Assembly: GCA_001606155.1 (NCBI GenBank)
Contig: LODT01000013.1
Span: 868,001-932,000, forward strand
Direction of reading: 5' to 3'
DNA length: 64,000 nt
Origin: Tieghemostelium lacteum
Lineage: Eukaryota; Evosea; Eumycetozoa; Dictyosteliales; Raperosteliaceae
The notes beneath the pieces were generated by a model. It did not search any database, was not told the DNA's origin, and worked only from the letters and a program-made list of their open reading frames with translations. The translations under genes and the position numbers were made by a program. Shown here one piece after another: positions 24,538 through 36,200 of the stretch. The stretch's first letter is position 1. Every line of letters begins with the position of its first letter.

Positions 24538-25085
24538 AATAATACTGGTAATTTGAAAAAACACCTACAATAACTTCTATGCTAATCAAAAAAGAAGATG
24601 AAATACCTTCCCTTATATAATATATAAGTTATATATTATATTTATAGAGAACAAATTGTAAATTTAGTGGCTTCAACGAATTCACCATTATTATTTGTTG
24701 AAAATAAATTCTTTATTTTGAAAGTATTTATTTTCAACAAATAATAATGGACATTATTAAAAAAATTCCAGGTTGTCAGACTATAGAATTAATTGCTCCC
24801 TATATAAACAATCAAAACCTGTAGAAAAATAGTTGTATTTATATTGAGTTCTCCTAATAGGAAAATGGAATTCAAAATCATGAAATCCAATTTAAATAAA
24901 CACATTGAATATCCAAATTCGATGGTCATCTGAAACTATCAATGAATCTACAAATATCACCCGTCACTAGTAGTAAATTAAAACTTTCACCCTATTACCG
25001 ACTTCAAAATAAAAGACCGGATTGGGTATAGTATAAAGATGTTGCGGAACAGCATTTCCCAAAGCTCGAATACTCTTTTTGAAAA
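24538..25085 (+). mobile_element. hAT-like DNA transposon remnant, copy 1 (internally deleted)
   Basis: Decayed relative of the remnant at 27661-28591. It starts with a stretch reading GNLKKHLQ, the end of a BED zinc finger. It then has a segment reading EQIVNLVASTNSPLLFVENK, which matches the hAT transposase block where a Phe-Val-Glu-Asn core is conserved. Near its end it keeps a degraded version of KLSHYYRLQNKRLDW and VEQHF. Compared with copy 2 it has lost blocks on both sides of the transposase segment. No intact frame, terminal inverted repeats or target-site duplication can be defined. Family assignment rests on my reading of these short motifs. Confidence 0.55.
24685..24750. repeat. 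Perfect 24-bp inverted repeat (hairpin), copy 1
   Basis: Arms at 24685-24708 and 24727-24750 are exact reverse complements, around an 18-base loop whose ends (CTTT/AAAG) can pair further. The identical 66-bp element recurs at 27940-28005. The left arm encodes the PLLFVENK part of the hAT fragment and the right arm is its inverted copy. Confidence 0.9.
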
Positions 25086-25126
25086 TTTTTTTTTTTTTAC
25101 AAATTGAAATAACTATATAAAATCAA

Positions 25127-26590
25127 ATGGAATCTTATAAGTTAGCACATTTAATAGAAAACAAAATCATAAAATTATCAATGTCACCAATATCATTTGA
25201 TGCACATGTATCATATACTTGGAAATTTCCTGAAGTGATTCCAGTTCAGATGAGAGCTATTGATAAATGGGCTAAAAAAAGTTTAGGTTTTGTTTGTAAA
25301 AGATGGTTTAACATAGTTCACCAGAATATCTTTACAGAAAGTATTTACCCTACTTATGATTATCGTTTGAATTCTCTACCTCTTTTTCCCATTTTTAAAC
25401 ATTTGATTCAGATATTAAAAAAGGATAAAGAAATACCAAAGATAAATCAATCAACACAAACCATAGAAATTGACAATGAAATGAAAAGAATTTATTCAAT
25501 TTTATTTGATTATGTTTTTTGTTCAAGTGAATATCAAGTTAGAGAACTAATTGAAAATCTATCTGATTATCCACATTTACAACGAATTTGGTTCAGAACA
25601 AGTGGTAAAAAATCACTTGATTTCCTCTACTTATTTCTTCGAATTGCAGGTGAAATCTATCTGAATGACCGTTCTAAATTCCCATCATTAAAAACCATTG
25701 CAATCAGTTTACAAAGAGAGGTGGGTAATGTTCTGAATGAAATGATTAAATATGAATTCTTGGGTATTGAAAATCTTGAAATTACTTACGCACCTACTGA
25801 TGTGATGCATTATACACTTAAATCACCAGTTCACACTTCAATTAAATCAATTTACATTACAAAAAGTGAACTTGTCGATTGGACAATACAAAGCTTTCCC
25901 AATCTAACATTTTTAAAAATACATTTTTGTAAAATTTCAATAGGGCAATTTATTGCAATTCTTTCAACTCTCAATCGGTTACAAAATTTACAGTTGGTCG
26001 TAGAAGATAGTACAACGAAATGGGACATAGTATATAATGAGAATCGAGATTTGGTAAAAAATCTTTTAGATCTATTAAAATCGAATCAAACTATTACATC
26101 ATTGACTCTTGATGCTAACGAAAAGGGTTTAACTCTTTGTAACATTTTAAAAATTATATTGGATGAAATATTTATATTCAATAAGACCATCACTAAATTA
26201 AATTTGGGATATTTAAAAGCATCGCAATTCACTGATAAATTCTATCAGTCATTATATGACTCATCAGTTACTAAACTATCAATTAGAATTCAATCTGATA
26301 TTAAAATGAAAAAGTTTTATGAAATAATCAAGAGTCCACATTGTAATATTCAGTCATTAAAAGTATATTGCTATTCTTTTCATCCAATTAAACTTCTTGA
26401 ATCAATGGAATATAATCTGTCAATCAAGTATCTAACTATAATTACACACAGTTGTGAACCAATTCGATTGAAGTACAACCATTCATTACAAAGATTTATT
26501 TTTGGTAAATACCTTTTCAGTTATTCCTATGATAGTTCTTGTCTTGTAGAATTCTATCCAAACTTTTTATTTTCTTTGAAAATAAACTAA
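25127..26590 (+). CDS. F-box/LRR-like protein, paralog A
   Basis: Intact 487-codon gene. The N-terminus (MESYKLAHLIENKIIKLSMS, then SLGFVCKRWFNIVHQNIF) resembles an F-box, which would bind Skp1 in an SCF ubiquitin ligase. The rest contains irregular leucine-rich repeats (FPNLTFLKIHFCKISIGQF, LNRLQNLQLVVED, NQTITSLTLDAN, TITKLNLGYLKAS, SVTKLSIRI) that would recognise a target. No catalytic residues are seen. It is nearly identical over long stretches to paralog B at 28635-30077 and the dead copy at 58984-60443, but differs sharply in a few short segments. The region upstream, with its hAT remnant, is shared with B. The F-box call is by pattern, not by database search. The target protein is unknown. 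Confidence 0.75.
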   Translation: MESYKLAHLIENKIIKLSMSPISFDAHVSYTWKFPEVIPVQMRAIDKWAKKSLGFVCKRWFNIVHQNIFTESIYPTYDYRLNSLPLFPIFKHLIQILKKDKEIPKINQSTQTIEIDNEMKRIYSILFDYVFCSSEYQVRELIENLSDYPHLQRIWFRTSGKKSLDFLYLFLRIAGEIYLNDRSKFPSLKTIAISLQREVGNVLNEMIKYEFLGIENLEITYAPTDVMHYTLKSPVHTSIKSIYITKSELVDWTIQSFPNLTFLKIHFCKISIGQFIAILSTLNRLQNLQLVVEDSTTKWDIVYNENRDLVKNLLDLLKSNQTITSLTLDANEKGLTLCNILKIILDEIFIFNKTITKLNLGYLKASQFTDKFYQSLYDSSVTKLSIRIQSDIKMKKFYEIIKSPHCNIQSLKVYCYSFHPIKLLESMEYNLSIKYLTIITHSCEPIRLKYNHSLQRFIFGKYLFSYSYDSSCLVEFYPNFLFSLKIN

Positions 26591-26659
26591 TTTTCTAAAT
26601 GTAGAAAATTTAATCCTTCATACATATTCATATAAATTACTTTTGTTTTTTTTTTAACA

Positions 26660-26968
26660 ATGAGTAAAGATAATAATAATCAATAAACAGAAACTACAAC
26701 TACCCATAGTTCGAGTATTACTAATAGTAACATTCAACCACAAAGACACAATGTTTTTACACTTGCAGAAAATATAAATACCCAACAAATAATAGATCAA
26801 ATACCAAATATTCCCAATATAGATATTAGTATTATTAAAGAAAATAAAATCAATGTTTGTACCCTCCTTATCGTCGTTTTTAGGAGAATGACCTCCCAAA
26901 ACTATAAGTACAGGAAGAATGTTCACCAGATGGACAATCGGAATATAATACTTTATGCTCAGTTGTAA
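26660..26968 (+). pseudogene. Decayed reading frame of unknown origin
   Basis: A stretch of about 103 codons in one frame with coding-like composition: a Ser/Thr/Asn-rich start, then FTLAENINTQQIIDQIPNIP and a basic end. It is broken and has no visible continuation. I do not recognise the family; it may be the remains of a host gene or of a mobile element brought in with the neighbouring transposon remnants. Confidence 0.4.
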
Positions 26969-27151
26969 GACGTTAAGTTATATTTAGGATAGTATTATTA
27001 TATCTTTATATTAGTTCTATATTGTTATCTCTTGAACTATATAAGTCACACAACAATAATAGCCGATATTTATTATATATAAGGTTTTTAAGAGATTTAA
27101 ATATATAGAGATAGTCTTATAGTCCAAAGTAAATATATAGAAATGTTCTAT

Positions 27152-27659
27152 ATCACTAAATTAAATTTGGGATATTTAAACGCATCGCAATTCACTGATA
27201 AATTCTACCAGCCACTATATGACTCACCAGTTACTAAACTATCAATTAGAATTGTAATAATTTATAGTGCTGATTTAGAGATATTGGTTATATATAATGA
27301 AATAAAGAATTTAAGAGTTGTAAAGTAATTAAGATTATATAATATATTAGATTATTGTTCTTATTTAAAAACACATATATCATGTCTTGTTTATTAGAAT
27401 TGTTTAAGTATTTATAGTTTTCTTAGAGTTTACAGATATTCTATAAATGGAAGTAAGATTACTATAAATAGATTATAGTAAGCAAAATAGATTACATCTA
27501 TAGTAATTCTCGATATAGTACTTCAATATATTACAAGAATTCAATCTGATATTGAAATGAACCAGTTTTATGAAATAATCAAGAATCCACATTGTCAATT
27601 CAGTCAATAAAAGTTTATTGCTATCGTTTTCATCCAATTAAACTTCTTGAATCAATGGA
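27152..27659 (+). pseudogene. Shattered fragment of an F-box/LRR-like paralog
   Basis: Two pieces, 27152-27253 and 27536-27659, match adjacent parts of paralogs A and B: TKLNLGYLNASQFTDKFYQ through KLSIRI, then QSDIEMNQFYEIIKNPHC and the KLLES region. The pieces would be contiguous but for a 282-bp insertion. The second piece loses a base after CCACATTGT, so its frame is dead. The sequence before and after the fragment is unrelated to the gene, and the hAT remnant copy 2 begins right at its end, so this is a relic of a duplication or rearrangement of the gene-plus-transposon unit. Confidence 0.8.
27254..27535. mobile_element. Candidate MITE inserted in the F-box-like fragment
   Basis: A 282-bp AT-rich insertion flanked by the 6-bp direct repeat AGAATT (27248-27253 and 27536-27541), which looks like a target-site duplication because the uninterrupted paralogs have this word once. 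Its ends are weakly inverted: GTAATAATTTATAGT at the left against GTAATATATTGAAGT read inward from the right, matching at 11 of 15 positions. It has no coding capacity. Confidence 0.5.
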
Positions 27660-27660
27660 G

Positions 27661-28591
27661 TCAATAATGATACTGGTAATTTGAAAAAACACCTACAAAG
27701 TACATTAGTAAAATGCTTTGCAGCAATTGAGTATGCAAAAATCAGTTAAAAGATCAAAATCCATCTACAATAACTTCTATGCTAATCAACAAAGAAGATG
27801 AAATACCAATTGAAGATTTGATACAGTAAGTATAGAATACAATGTATTAACTAAGCTATATTCTCAATAAATACTAATATCCCTTATATATCATATTTAT
27901 AGAGAGCAAATTGTAAATTTAGTGGCTTCAACGAATTCACCATTATTATTTGTTGAAAATAAATTCTTTATTTTGAAAGTATTTATTTTCAACAAATAAT
28001 AATGGACATTATTAAAAAAATTCCAGGTTGTAGACTAGAATTAATTGCTCCCTATATAAACAATCAAAACCTGTAGAAAAATAGTTGTGTTTATTTTGAG
28101 TTCTCCTCATAGGAAAATGGAATTCAAAAACATGAAATCCAATTTAAATAAACACATTGGATATCCAAATTCGATGGTCATCAGCTTTTAAAATGATATA
28201 GGTGCTCTGAACCTAAAAGACTATCAATGAATTCTGTTATAAATATAAACTATTCTGAACTTACTGGATGAAATTTCTACAAGAAATTGTTGAAACCCTT
28301 GCAAGATTTGATAAGTATTTGTGAATCTCTCACCACAGCACTCCAGTCGAATAATTTCCCTCTCTATAACAATTTGATTCCATTGATCACTTATTATTAA
28401 ACAAAAGTTTATACAAATATCACCCATCACTTGTAGCAGGTAAATTAAAACTTTCACACTATTACCGACTTCAAAATAAAAGACTAGATTGGTTAGAGTA
28501 TAAAGATGTTGTGGAACAACATTTCCAAAAGATTTGGAAGCTCTACAATAAAAATCAAGATCAACAATTGACAAATGTATACGCTTTTTGA
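27661..28591 (+). mobile_element. hAT-like DNA transposon remnant, copy 2 (internally deleted)
   Basis: Remains of a transposase gene in the order expected for hAT elements. A BED-finger tail (NDTGNLKKHLQSTLVK) comes first. An acidic linker, MLINKEDEIPIEDLIQ, ends at a possible intron donor (CA/GTAAGT), with an acceptor before EQIVNLVASTNSPLLFVENK. Later come LKPLQDLISICESLTTALQ and NNFPLYNNLIPLITYY, which fit the helical C-terminal part of hAT transposases, and finally KLSHYYRLQNKRLDWLEYKD. The RNase-H-like catalytic core between these is missing, and stops and frame changes are frequent. It is more complete than copy 1. The assignment is from motif memory; ends were not defined. Confidence 0.6.
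27940..28005. repeat. Perfect 24-bp inverted repeat (hairpin), copy 2
   Basis: Same 66-bp sequence as at 24685-24750, with both 24-bp arms intact. Its presence in both transposon remnants shows that the foldback formed before the duplication that made the two units. Confidence 0.9.
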
Positions 28592-28634
28592 AAAATTTTA
28601 TTTTTTACAAATTGAAATATCTATATAAAATCAA

Positions 28635-30077
28635 ATGGAATCTTATAAGTTACCACATTTAATAGAAAACAAAATCATTAAATTATCAATGTCACCAATA
28701 TCATTTGATGCACATGTATCACATACTTGGAAATTTCCTAAAGAGTATCAGGTAGTTCAGATGAAAGTTATAGATAAATGGGCTAAAAAAAGTTTAGGTT
28801 TTGTTTGTAAAAGATGGTTTAACATGGTACACCAGAATATCTTTACAAAAAGTCTTTACCCTAATTATGAATTTGCTTTTCATCCTTATCCTACTTTTCT
28901 CATTAAAATTTGGAATCAGTTGTTAAAAAAGGATATAGAAATACCAAAGATAAATCAATCAACACAAACCATAGAAATTGACAATGAAAGAAAAAGAATT
29001 TATTCAATTTCATTTGAATATAATTTTAGTTCAAGTGAAAATCAAGTTAGAAAACTAATTGAAAATCTATCTGATTATCCACATTTACAACGAATTTGGT
29101 TCAATACAAAATTAATCGATTTCCTCTACTTATTTCTTCGAATTGCAGGTGAAATCTATCTGAATGACCGTTCTAAATTCCCATCATTAAAAACCATTGC
29201 AATCAGTTTACCTAGAGAGGCGGGTAAAGTTCTGAATGAATTGATTAAATATGAATTCTTGGGTATTGAAAATCTTGAAATTACTTACGCACCTACTGAT
29301 GTGATGCATTATACACTTAAATCACCAGTTCACACTTCAATTAAATCAATTTACATTACAATAAGTGAACTTGTAGATTGGACAATACAAAGCTTTCCCA
29401 ATCTAACATTTTTGAAAATACATTTTTGTAAAATTTCAATCGGGCAATTTATTGCAATTCTTTCAACTCTCAATCGTTTACAAAATTTACAGTTGGTCGT
29501 AGAAGATAGTACAACGGAATGGGACATAGTATATAATGAGAATCGAGATTTGGTAAAAAATCTTTTAGATCTATTAAAATCGAATCAAACTATTACGTCA
29601 TTGACTTTTGATGCTTATGATTTATGTAATATTTTAAAAATGATATTGGATGAAATATTTATATACAATAAGACTATCACTAAATTAAATTTGGGAAATT
29701 TAGACGCATCGCAATTCACTGATAAATTCTATCAGTCATTATATGACTCATCAGTTACTAAACTATCAATTAGAATTCAATCTGATATTGGAATGAACCA
29801 GTTTTATGAAATGATTAAGAATCCACATTGTAATATTCATTCATTAAAAGTATATTGCTATTCTTTTCATCCAATTAAACTTCTTGAATCAATGGAATAT
29901 AATCTGTCAATTAAGTATCTAACTATATTTACATACAGTAAGGAACCAATTCAATTGATATACAACCATTCATTACAAAGATTTATTTTTGGTAAATGCC
30001 ATTTCAGTTATTCCTATGATAGTTCTTGTCTTGTAGGATTCTATCCAAACTTTTTATCTTCAAAGAAAATAAACTAA
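28635..30077 (+). CDS. F-box/LRR-like protein, paralog B
   Basis: Intact 480-codon sister of paralog A with the same N-terminal F-box-like region (SLGFVCKRWFNMVHQNIF) and the same LRR-like segments. Long blocks are identical at DNA level, for example the stretch covering LFLRIAGEIYLNDRSKFPSL. The differences cluster. Residues about 75-95 read YPNYEFAFHPYPTFLIKIW here against YPTYDYRLNSLPLFPIFKH in A. The segment after RIWF is FNTKLIDF against FRTSGKKSLDF, and the segment before CNIL differs in length. The upstream 500 bp resemble that of A, including the hairpin and the last hAT piece. Likely an SCF adaptor if the F-box reading is right; the target is unknown. Confidence 0.75.
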   Translation: MESYKLPHLIENKIIKLSMSPISFDAHVSHTWKFPKEYQVVQMKVIDKWAKKSLGFVCKRWFNMVHQNIFTKSLYPNYEFAFHPYPTFLIKIWNQLLKKDIEIPKINQSTQTIEIDNERKRIYSISFEYNFSSSENQVRKLIENLSDYPHLQRIWFNTKLIDFLYLFLRIAGEIYLNDRSKFPSLKTIAISLPREAGKVLNELIKYEFLGIENLEITYAPTDVMHYTLKSPVHTSIKSIYITISELVDWTIQSFPNLTFLKIHFCKISIGQFIAILSTLNRLQNLQLVVEDSTTEWDIVYNENRDLVKNLLDLLKSNQTITSLTFDAYDLCNILKMILDEIFIYNKTITKLNLGNLDASQFTDKFYQSLYDSSVTKLSIRIQSDIGMNQFYEMIKNPHCNIHSLKVYCYSFHPIKLLESMEYNLSIKYLTIFTYSKEPIQLIYNHSLQRFIFGKCHFSYSYDSSCLVGFYPNFLSSKKIN

Positions 30078-30215
30078 TTTCATTCTGTTGATCCATTTGC
30101 TACAATCTCTATGGCTATGATGATGATAACCCAATTGTTCAGCAGGATAGAGTGTACACACCCTTCTACCAAAAATTTAAAATGAAATCAATTAATTTCG
30201 AATATATATTCAAAT

Positions 30216-33200
30216 TTATTTTAAATCAGAAGATTTTTCATTTTCATCTACATCCAAATGATAAGATTTGAAGAGACAAGATCTAATTTTAGAGTCTAAT
30301 TGAACCAGCATGGATTCATTTTGACAGTAGAGAGGTATTTTCTGTTTTGACTGACCAAATTTACCAAATTTTCTACTCTTTTTCAAATAGATACTCAATT
30401 TACCTTTTTCAGTTGAGATATTACCAATTCTTGAGATTTCAGTTAAAGGGAAAGACCATCTGTAATTATTTCTCTTGGATAGACAAATAACAGAATGAGA
30501 AGTCAGCAGAATGATACAATCATTCAAAACCATATGGAATTTATATTCCATCTTGGAGTGACCTGCTGATTTTTTAATTGAATTTTGGTTTTGTTTGAGA
30601 AGGAAGTTACCTTCGGCTTCGTCTTGTGAGTACTCTCTAATTGGTTCTCTGGGATTAATGTATCTTGGTATACGTAACCTAGGTCTCTCTGGATGGATAT
30701 TAGTGTTGTTTCTGATACCTTCTGAAGTTCTTGCTGCAAAATCAAAAACACCAGTTACAGGTTTAACTGTGATACCTGCAATTCCTTTTCCAATACCTTT
30801 TAGGAATCCAAAGACACCTTCTTGCATTGCACCTTTTACAGGCTGATATACAATGCCTCCAAGACCCTCTAAGAAACCCAAAGCCAATCCTTTTCCACCC
30901 AAAAACAAACCTTGTCCAATATGTTTTGCTTTGACTTTTTCTTCTTTATCACGACGTCTTAGGTAAGTCTCATCCATGGACCATATTGCAAAACCGTTAC
31001 TTATGGTACCAAAGAGTTTAGTAGAACTATTAGCAGCAGCGTATAGAATTCTTTTCATCAATTGAATGGACCCACGTATAGGCTCTTCGATGGCTTCTGT
31101 CATACCTGTTGAGATGTTATTAAAGAATACAACAGGACTTCCAAAGATATTAGAAGACCCTAACAAAATGTGAATCTGTCTCTTCATTTGTTTGTTATAG
31201 TGTGATAACAAGAGGTTACTGAGACTTGAATAGGTAGTGAATATATTCTTTATACCCATTTGAGAGATGACTAAAGGTGCATTTTCAAGTTGACCTAATG
31301 ATTTACCTAATGAAGGTACTAACAATCTAAGTGCAGGTATCTTATTGTAATTACTAAGGAAACCATCTCTATTGATACTAAATGTCATATAAATCTTAAT
31401 CTCTGCAAAAATCAACCATTTAATATAGAAATTAGTTGGAAGTGTAGTTTCACCATTACTATTAGTTTGTGAGAATTTCTCCATTGGTAATTTTGAATAG
31501 AATGAGTGTATATTAATTAAACTCTTATCATCAAGTTGTATATACATTTCATTTAAATATAATGCAATTAAATCATAATATTCAAAATTTTCTAAATAAA
31601 ATTAATTAGTTAGATAAGGTTAAGGTTATTGATTCAACTATAGTTGAAATACATACTCTTATTTAATTTTACAGAAGAATATTCTAAGAATGGTAAAGCT
31701 TTAGAATCACGTTTTTTATCACACCAGAGGATTACAGAGTATTCAGAATCAGGTTGTTGATTATCAATTTGAACATCACCAATGAGAAGCCAGGTTGTTT
31801 TGGTGAGATTTGATGTGGAGGTCCAGAAAGAGAAATCAGTAAAATTAATATAAATTAATTCTTCAGGCACATCATTGATGATGGAGAATCCTAGTTTTTC
31901 AAATGTGACGTCAAATGCAAAATCTATGGAATCTAGTTCATTGGAGGTGGTATAGGTAGATGAGAATAAGAGTTCTCTGGTATTACCACTATAGGCTTGA
32001 ATAATTGGGAATACGACTTGACCATTAGCCAATTTTATAGGTTTAAATACTTTAATCTTATTTAAATTGATTTCAGTGATGGTATTGTCAATTTGAATGG
32101 ATAGGAGTTTCTCAGCACATGGGTAATCGAATGTGTAGTACTGGTTAGTTCCTGGATTCAATTGGTATTTCTTTGACCCTGGTGCCTTTTGTGTAAAGTA
32201 TATTGTGGAATTGGTTTCATTTCTAATGTGGAATGGCAGAGAATTACAATCTATACTGTAGAAATAGATTAATGTTGATTTGTTTGTATCTATAATCTCA
32301 ACTCTAATGTATTGTTCAATATCAGCATCATGCATATTTCTGAGTTTGAGATAAGATACACCAACATGATCAATCTTTACACCACCTGACCATGTCCATT
32401 TGTCACCTTCGTGTATCATAGTGACGGATAATGACTGTTCTTCAAGTCCATCAAACCAATGGAATGGAACCTGTGCTTGGGGACTCAATTCAATTGACTC
32501 TTTAGTCATCAATAGAATGTCTTTAAACACTTGGGTATAAGAGATGGTCAGAGGGAGCTTATTAATTAAAATGAATCTAGGATAGACATCAACAACTCTA
32601 GTTCTAAAGAATTGATTATCACCAGTTCTGACAACAACTTTAAATTGGAATTTCATCTTGTCTCTTCCTTCCAATTGAATTTCAATTATATCTTCTTTAC
32701 CTAGAATGATATCAAATTCCTTTGATGGTATATTAGGATGAGATGGATGATAGATTATGAATTTATCACTGGAGAGCATGACAGGTGACTCATTAGTCTG
32801 TAAGATTAGTGTTGAGTTATTGGATGGCTTAGAGTTGTGAGATGGTTTCAAAATGAAAGGAATCATAGTGTGATTGACAATGGCATTCAGAGAGTATATG
32901 TTAACCATATGACAACCACCGTCTAATCTATGATCAATCTTAAGATTAAGGGTGTATGAAGGTGTGCCATCTGTTGGTGTACAATAGAATGGAATCTCTT
33001 GACTATAAGTCTCAGAAGACACAGACTCCTTAGGATCCAATAAAGGATATTGTAAATGGAAATACTGATCTTTTGCAAGGCCTTTAATAGTCAAAGCTAT
33101 GCCAATATCAGCACCATAGTTATGATACCATGGTATTTGTTTACCAGATGCAATAGGAATAGTCTGTTTCTGTTGTAAAATTCTAAAGAACTCGTGAGAG

Positions 33201-36200
33201 CTATTCTTCTTTTTAGAATGTGCAAGTACCTTAACTTCAATATCACAAAACATTGAATTTTCAATAATGAGTGGTGGTGTAACTAAAAGTGTACTACTAA
33301 TCAACCCAGTCTTATCACAACGTGTACCATTCTGAACCATAGTTGCCAAATGCATATGATCAAGTGTCATTGAAAATGTTGTTTGTGAGGGTTGAACATT
33401 ATTGACACTCAATGTATTTTGAGGTACCTGTTCACTTATAATTACAGGAACAACATCCATAACTTCCTTACTAGCTGAAAACACATGAGATTCAGGCCAA
33501 TCGTTATACTCTGTAAGTGACAAAGTATGCTCTTCATCATACTCATATCCAAAGCCATAGGGACGTACAGTAAATGTGCTGTTACTATTCCAAAAATCAA
33601 CAGGAATATAACAATTTTCATCAGCTCTAATTGGACCAAAGTGATGTACATCATGATTATCAGTAGTAATTTTAATCTCTATTGCAATGGTAGTAGAGTT
33701 CTTTATGATTACAGGTGATCTAAGAGTTGCAATCTTATTCTCGTTTCTCTCATTCCAACCAACTTCACAAACTACCAAATTAGCCTTATTATAAGAAGTA
33801 GGAAAATAGAAATTATCACCAATCTGATTGATAGATACACCATGAATCCATTGTGGGTCCACCTGATCGATAAATCTCAGAGCAATGTGAGCATTCAATG
33901 AACCATGTGCTCTGAAATCTCTAGTTTTAAATAGATTACTATTCAATTCCAATACCTGTTTTTCATTGTCTTTTAGTCTGTGTATTACTCTTCCAGGTTT
34001 AGATGACTCCTTTTGCCCTTGGTTTAAAGGTAAACTATTTAAATCAATTTCATCATCTTCATCTACAGGTTGATCATCAATAATCTTATGTTTTTTCTTT
34101 TTCAAGAGGTTACCTTCTTCTACATGATCATCAATGACAAAGGATGGCATAAAGTTTAATTCCTCTACATAGTATTCAATTTCCTTTCCAGTGAGATTTA
34201 CAACCCAGAATTGGTGATGACCAACAGTGTTAAATAGAGTCTTGGGTGTCTGAGAATTTGATGATGTTCTATGGTGGCTCTTGAAATGTGATAGATTAAT
34301 AGATGACTTATTCAAATCCTTTTTGTTTTGAATACCATTAGAAAGAGTTGCATATTTTTCACTATTATGTGGACTGCTACTTGATGTTGTAGTTGTTGTT
34401 GTAGTAGTAGTCTGTAGATTATTACTACTAGAGCTAGCATGAATTTCAGTGTTATTTGATGAAAATTTTCTCCAATATATTGGAGAGCTCTCTAGACTGT
34501 TACTATTACTATTGTTATTCTGTAAATCTAATAATAATGAATCTCTAAGATTCGAAGTACCATTAGGGCTACTATTATCAACATTATTAAAATTTGAAGT
34601 ACTACTACTTGATGGCATATCACAACTCTCTCTATTTTGTTCTTTTAGTACATTTTGATAAAAGTTTGCCAGAGCCAATATAAATGGATGTGATATATTA
34701 AAATTAACATTATCATTGGCTTTTAGAGAAATCTTTAACTTGGGATCCTTGGATTGCAATATCTGAATATTCATTGGAAATTGTTCAACTACATTATCAA
34801 ATGCCATATGTTTCTGATTGAATACCTCAACCATCAACAATACATCAGTATTGATAAATGAGTATTCAGACCAACCCCAATAGTCAGTGGATAGGTCACC
34901 TAAAGTTATTTGAAGGAATGGTATATCCTGTTGAGTTGCTGATTCATCTAACAATGTAAAATTAACTCTACCACCAAATTCCATGTGAATTCTAGTCTTG
35001 TGCATATAGTTTATAGATTCATCAGGTCTATGAGGTGCTAATAAATTATCTTTCTTTTGATCTACAATAATTAAATTATTATTATTGTTGTTTTGATTAA
35101 TTTCTACTATTTCATCTTTTGGAATTTTAGGTTTAGATGATGATGGTGATGATGAAGAAGAAGGTGAAGATGGTGATGAAGGTTCATTTGAAGATGGAGT
35201 TGAAGAGAACAGTTGTAGATTCTTTAATAATCTATTAGTCATTAACATTTCCTTGTAAGAAAGATAGATATTTAATGCCTGGAAATTGATATTGATTGTA
35301 GTTTGTTGATTATCAAAGAGATAAACATAAACACAACTGAATGCAAAGGAGTTGGTGATTGGGGTGGAAATGGTACCTTCTGATTCAGAGAATGGAGTAG
35401 TTTTAAATACTTGACATTTAGAGGCATGTAATTCCATTGTTTGGTTAGACTCTGGTGTTTTTGATAGATGGAATTCAATTGGCATTTTCATAACTAATGC
35501 GTTGGTATTCTGTTGAGTTTCATCTTCTACCAAAAGTAATTTAGGTTTGGTTACTTTTAGGAAGAGTCTATTATGAGGGGGTAACTTATCATCATCCATT
35601 ACCTGTTGTTGTTCTTGTTGGTGTTGTAATGGGGGTGAATTGTCACCATTGGGATGAACAGGTTGTTGAATAGAGGTAAAGAAATCAAATATTGGTAACA
35701 TACTGCCAGGTGACACAAAGAGCATTGGATGGTCAAGTGAGATGGATGTGAATTGTCTAGACTTTAGTGAATCGTAGAGATATTGAATTTCAATATGAGG
35801 TAAATTTTGAGAGGTATCGTTAATCTTTCTTGTTAGAATTTCTTTGAACACACATTTGGTATTCAGTCTCTTGTCTAGTAATGTAACATCTTTAAATACC
35901 ATATCCATTCTTATTATAGAGTCTCTGTATTGGAGATAATTCATGTTTACGTTATTCATAGACAATAAGGCCAGAGGATCTTCATAGGGATTGGTTTTAC
36001 TTATATACAGATTAAAAGTCTCAATTTTCAATAGAGTAGTTTGAAATAGGTTTTCAGTAATCTGAATGAACCCTTCATAACTACTAAACTGTTTTTCTGA
36101 GATCTTTATCTGGTCCTTGTGGTCTAAAGCCTCGTAAACAAATGTATTGTTTTTGAATGTTGGTAGAGGAGGTGGTATTGGACATCGACTTGTAGGTGGT

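Noticed and set aside
27143-27328. Small 61-codon gene
   Set aside because: It is the F-box-like fragment read into the inserted element, not an independent gene.
28224-28574. A 116-codon open frame on the minus strand
   Set aside because: It is antisense to the C-terminal piece of the hAT remnant, which reads like transposase on the plus strand; the open frame is a by-product.
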